Assembly (NCBI RefSeq): GCF_029714405.1
Contig: NZ_CP121650.1
Span: 6,081,001-6,145,000 of the forward strand
From: Bradyrhizobium sp. CB82
Lineage (GTDB): Bacteria > Pseudomonadota > Alphaproteobacteria > Rhizobiales > Xanthobacteraceae
Length of the DNA: 64,000 nt
Direction: 5' to 3'
The notes below the pieces were generated by a model. The model searched no databases, had not been told where the DNA came from, and saw only the letters and a list, made by a program, of their open reading frames with translations. Numbering within the stretch: the stretch's first letter is position 1; each line of letters starts with the position of its first letter. Of the stretch, positions 62,158 through 64,000 are shown in pieces. The translations under genes were made by a program, and so were the position numbers.

Positions 62158-63261
62158 TCATCTCGCCGTCCCCGCCTCCAGGCTTCGGCTGTAGCGCGAC
62201 ATCGCGAAGCAGAACGCGAAGTAGATCGCGGCGATAAAGAGGTAGACTTCGACCGAAAATTGCTGCCAGGCGGGATCGATGATCGCGGTCTTCGCCGTCG
62301 TCAGCAGATCGAAAATTCCGATAATCAGGACGAGGCTGGTGTCCTTGAAGAAGGCGATGAAGGTGTTGACCAGCGGCGGGATGACGTGGCGGATGGCCTG
62401 CGGCAGGACAATCAGCCGCTGCTTGCGCCAGTAGGATAGTCCGAGCGCGTCGGCGGCCTCGTATTGCCCGCGCGGCACGGCCTGGAGACCGCCGCGGACC
62501 ACCTCGGCGAGGTAGGCGCCGGCGAACAGGATGATCGCGATCTGCGCGCGCAACAGCTTGTCGATGTTGAAGCCGCCCGGCATGAACAGCGGAAACATCA
62601 CGCTCGCCATGAACAACAGGCTTACCAGCGGCACGCCGCGGATCAGTTCGACATAGAGCACGCAGATCGAGCGGATCGCAGGCAATTTCGAGCGCCGTCC
62701 GAGCGCGACGAGAATGCCGAGCGGGAAGCCGAAGGCCAGGCCAAACGTCGCCAGGATCAGAGTCACCGGCAATCCGCCCCAGCGATCCTGAGAGACGAAA
62801 GACAGCCCGAACACGCCGCCCCACATCAGCACGCTGATCAGCGCCAGCGCGGCAATCCAGAAATAGATGAGCTCGCGCCGCCACCACGCGCGGCGGGTCG
62901 AGACGTAGAACAGCGCGATGAACAGCAGAACCGCGACCGCCGGCCGCCACTGCTCGTCGAAGGGGTAGGTGCCGAACAGGATGAAGCGGTATTTTTCGGG
63001 GATGACCGCCCAGCAGGCACCTAGCCCGCGCGCCGCGCGGCAGGCACTGGAGTCGTTCGGAGGCGTCAGCCAGACCGCGTTCGCAATGCCCCATTGCACG
63101 AAGCTGATCATACCCTTGGCGAGCACCGCAAAGAGCACGAGCGTGATGATCCCATTCGGGATAGACGAGAACAGGTTGGTGCGCAGCCAGCGCAGCACGC
63201 GGTTGCCGGATTGTGGGCGGCGGGCACGCGCGGTGTTGGGACTGTCGGTGATCGCGGTCAT
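62158..63261 (-). CDS. aapM: General L-amino-acid ABC transporter permease, AapM-like
   Basis: 367 residues with an N-terminal charged leader (ARARRPQSGNRVLRWLRTNLFSS), several membrane segments, and the permease core VYVELIRGVPLVSLLF ... EVVRGGLQAVPRGQYEAADALGLSYWRKQRLIVLPQAIRHVIPPLVNTFIAFFKDTSLV, the EAA loop of polar-amino-acid permeases. The ATG at 63261 lies 2 bp after the aapQ stop. An overlapping longer frame upstream is only the shadow of aapQ. AapM works with AapQ, the binding protein AapJ and the ATPase AapP; aapP is not found directly downstream within the window. Confidence 0.9.
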   Translation of the reverse strand: MTAITDSPNTARARRPQSGNRVLRWLRTNLFSSIPNGIITLVLFAVLAKGMISFVQWGIANAVWLTPPNDSSACRAARGLGACWAVIPEKYRFILFGTYPFDEQWRPAVAVLLFIALFYVSTRRAWWRRELIYFWIAALALISVLMWGGVFGLSFVSQDRWGGLPVTLILATFGLAFGFPLGILVALGRRSKLPAIRSICVLYVELIRGVPLVSLLFMASVMFPLFMPGGFNIDKLLRAQIAIILFAGAYLAEVVRGGLQAVPRGQYEAADALGLSYWRKQRLIVLPQAIRHVIPPLVNTFIAFFKDTSLVLIIGIFDLLTTAKTAIIDPAWQQFSVEVYLFIAAIYFAFCFAMSRYSRSLEAGTAR

Positions 63262-63263
63262 CT

Positions 63264-64000
63264 TCAGCGCTCCACCAGCGCAATCCGCGCATTGTACCAG
63301 TTCATGAAGAAGCTGATCGACAGGCTGATGGTCAGGAACACCGCCATGATCAGCGCGATCGCCTCGATCGCCTGCCCGGTCTGGTTCAGCGTGGTATTGG
63401 CGATCGAGACCACGTCCTGGTAGCCGATCGCGACCGCAAGCGAGGAGTTCTTGGTGAGGTTGAGATACTGGCTCGTCATCGGCGGCACGATGACGCGCAG
63501 CGCCTGCGGCAGGATGATCTGCCGCAGCATGAAGCTGCGGCGCAGGCCGAGCGCGTTGGCGGCGTCCCACTGTCCCCGCGGCACCGATTGAATGCCGCTG
63601 CGCACAATTTCGGCGATGAAAGCCGAAGTGTAGGTGACGAGCGCGATCAGCAGCGCGAAATATTCGGGCGCCAGCGTCAAGCCGCCGACGAAGTTGAAGC
63701 CACGCAGCTCGGGCCAGGCGACGGTCCAGCGCACACCGAGCCACCACGACACCAGCGCCGGCAGCACGACGATGAGGCCGAGCGCAAAAGGCCAGGCCGG
63801 TCTCGGCCTGCCGTCGCGCATCTGCTGCGCAATCTGGGCCCGTCGTAAAACGTAAAACGCGAGTGCGCCGATCGCCGCCGTGCCGAGCACCCAAAGCTGC
63901 CCCTCGCCGATCGGCATCGACGGCAGGATCAGTCCGCGATTGGACAGGAAGATGCCTTCGATCGGCCGCCATGCGGCGCGGGCGGCCGGCAGCGCCTGCA
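63264..64000 (-). CDS. aapQ: General L-amino-acid ABC transporter permease, AapQ-like, N-terminus cut by window edge
   Basis: About 245 C-terminal residues are visible; the frame stays open to the window edge (GIFLSNRGLILPSMPIGEG...), so the start is outside. The permease core reads YTSAFIAEIVRSGIQSVPRGQWDAANALGLRRSFMLRQIILPQALRVIVPPMTSQYLNLTKNSSLAVAIGYQD, typical for AapQ/GltK-type proteins. Ends FFMNWYNARIALVER. Coupled to aapM by a 2-bp gap. Confidence 0.9.
   Translation of the reverse strand, partial: QALPAARAAWRPIEGIFLSNRGLILPSMPIGEGQLWVLGTAAIGALAFYVLRRAQIAQQMRDGRPRPAWPFALGLIVVLPALVSWWLGVRWTVAWPELRGFNFVGGLTLAPEYFALLIALVTYTSAFIAEIVRSGIQSVPRGQWDAANALGLRRSFMLRQIILPQALRVIVPPMTSQYLNLTKNSSLAVAIGYQDVVSIANTTLNQTGQAIEAIALIMAVFLTISLSISFFMNWYNARIALVER

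Noticed and set aside
62158..63972. 604-codon minus-strand frame covering aapM and more
   Set aside because: Only the part from the ATG at 63261 is a permease; the upstream part is an out-of-frame shadow of aapQ.

Overview
The window is high-GC DNA whose gene content, codon style and dispersed palindromic repeats point to an alphaproteobacterium of the Bradyrhizobium type (soil Hyphomicrobiales). This is an inference from content; no rRNA or other marker is present. I see no tRNA, rRNA, CRISPR array, phage or conjugation genes. Most of the window is catabolic: about 50 enzyme, transport and sensor genes in short operons on both strands, plus two insertion sequences.

Left part (1-15.4 kb): a truncated transglutaminase-like gene, then a minus-strand group of UxaA/GarD-type dehydratase, HpcH/HpaI-type aldolase, Ldh2-type dehydrogenase and a MarR/HpaR regulator. 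Divergent from the regulator is a homoprotocatechuate meta-cleavage operon (hpaH, hpaF, hpaE, hpaD, an hpaG-like gene and a ThDP enzyme). A perfect 12-bp palindrome overlaps its putative promoter. Next come a DNA-alkylation repair pair (alkB plus a second Fe/2OG oxygenase) and an amidase/DUF2848 pair.

Middle part (15.6-37.5 kb): genes of acyl-CoA chemistry. They are a DUF35 Zn-ribbon/thiolase pair, several short-chain dehydrogenases (one of the dienoyl-CoA reductase type), a CoA ligase, three crotonases, two acyl-CoA dehydrogenases, a nitronate monooxygenase, a GST and a second thiolase; ppc and a YccF gene are interspersed. The most interesting part is 28.2-33.4 kb: a kinase-like APH protein, a small DUF6285 protein and an ACAD10/11-type acyl-CoA dehydrogenase. 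Together they look like a split version of the machinery that handles 4-hydroxyacyl-CoAs through a phosphorylated intermediate (LvaABC in Pseudomonas, ACAD10/11 in animals).

Right part (37.6-64 kb): two chemoreceptor genes share a 627-bp, almost identical 3' segment. They are followed by a four-carbon sugar-acid (threonate/erythronate) cluster and an IS481-like element cleanly inserted in a palindromic repeat. A branched-chain-type ABC transporter operon follows, headed by a DUF1445 gene and divergent from a LysR gene that precedes an M20 amidohydrolase. Then come tartrate dehydrogenase, a degenerate SDR, an amidase, small secreted or coiled proteins, an IS1182-like element and the end of an AapQM-type amino-acid transporter. 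At least eight families of short palindromic repeats fill the gaps between genes.
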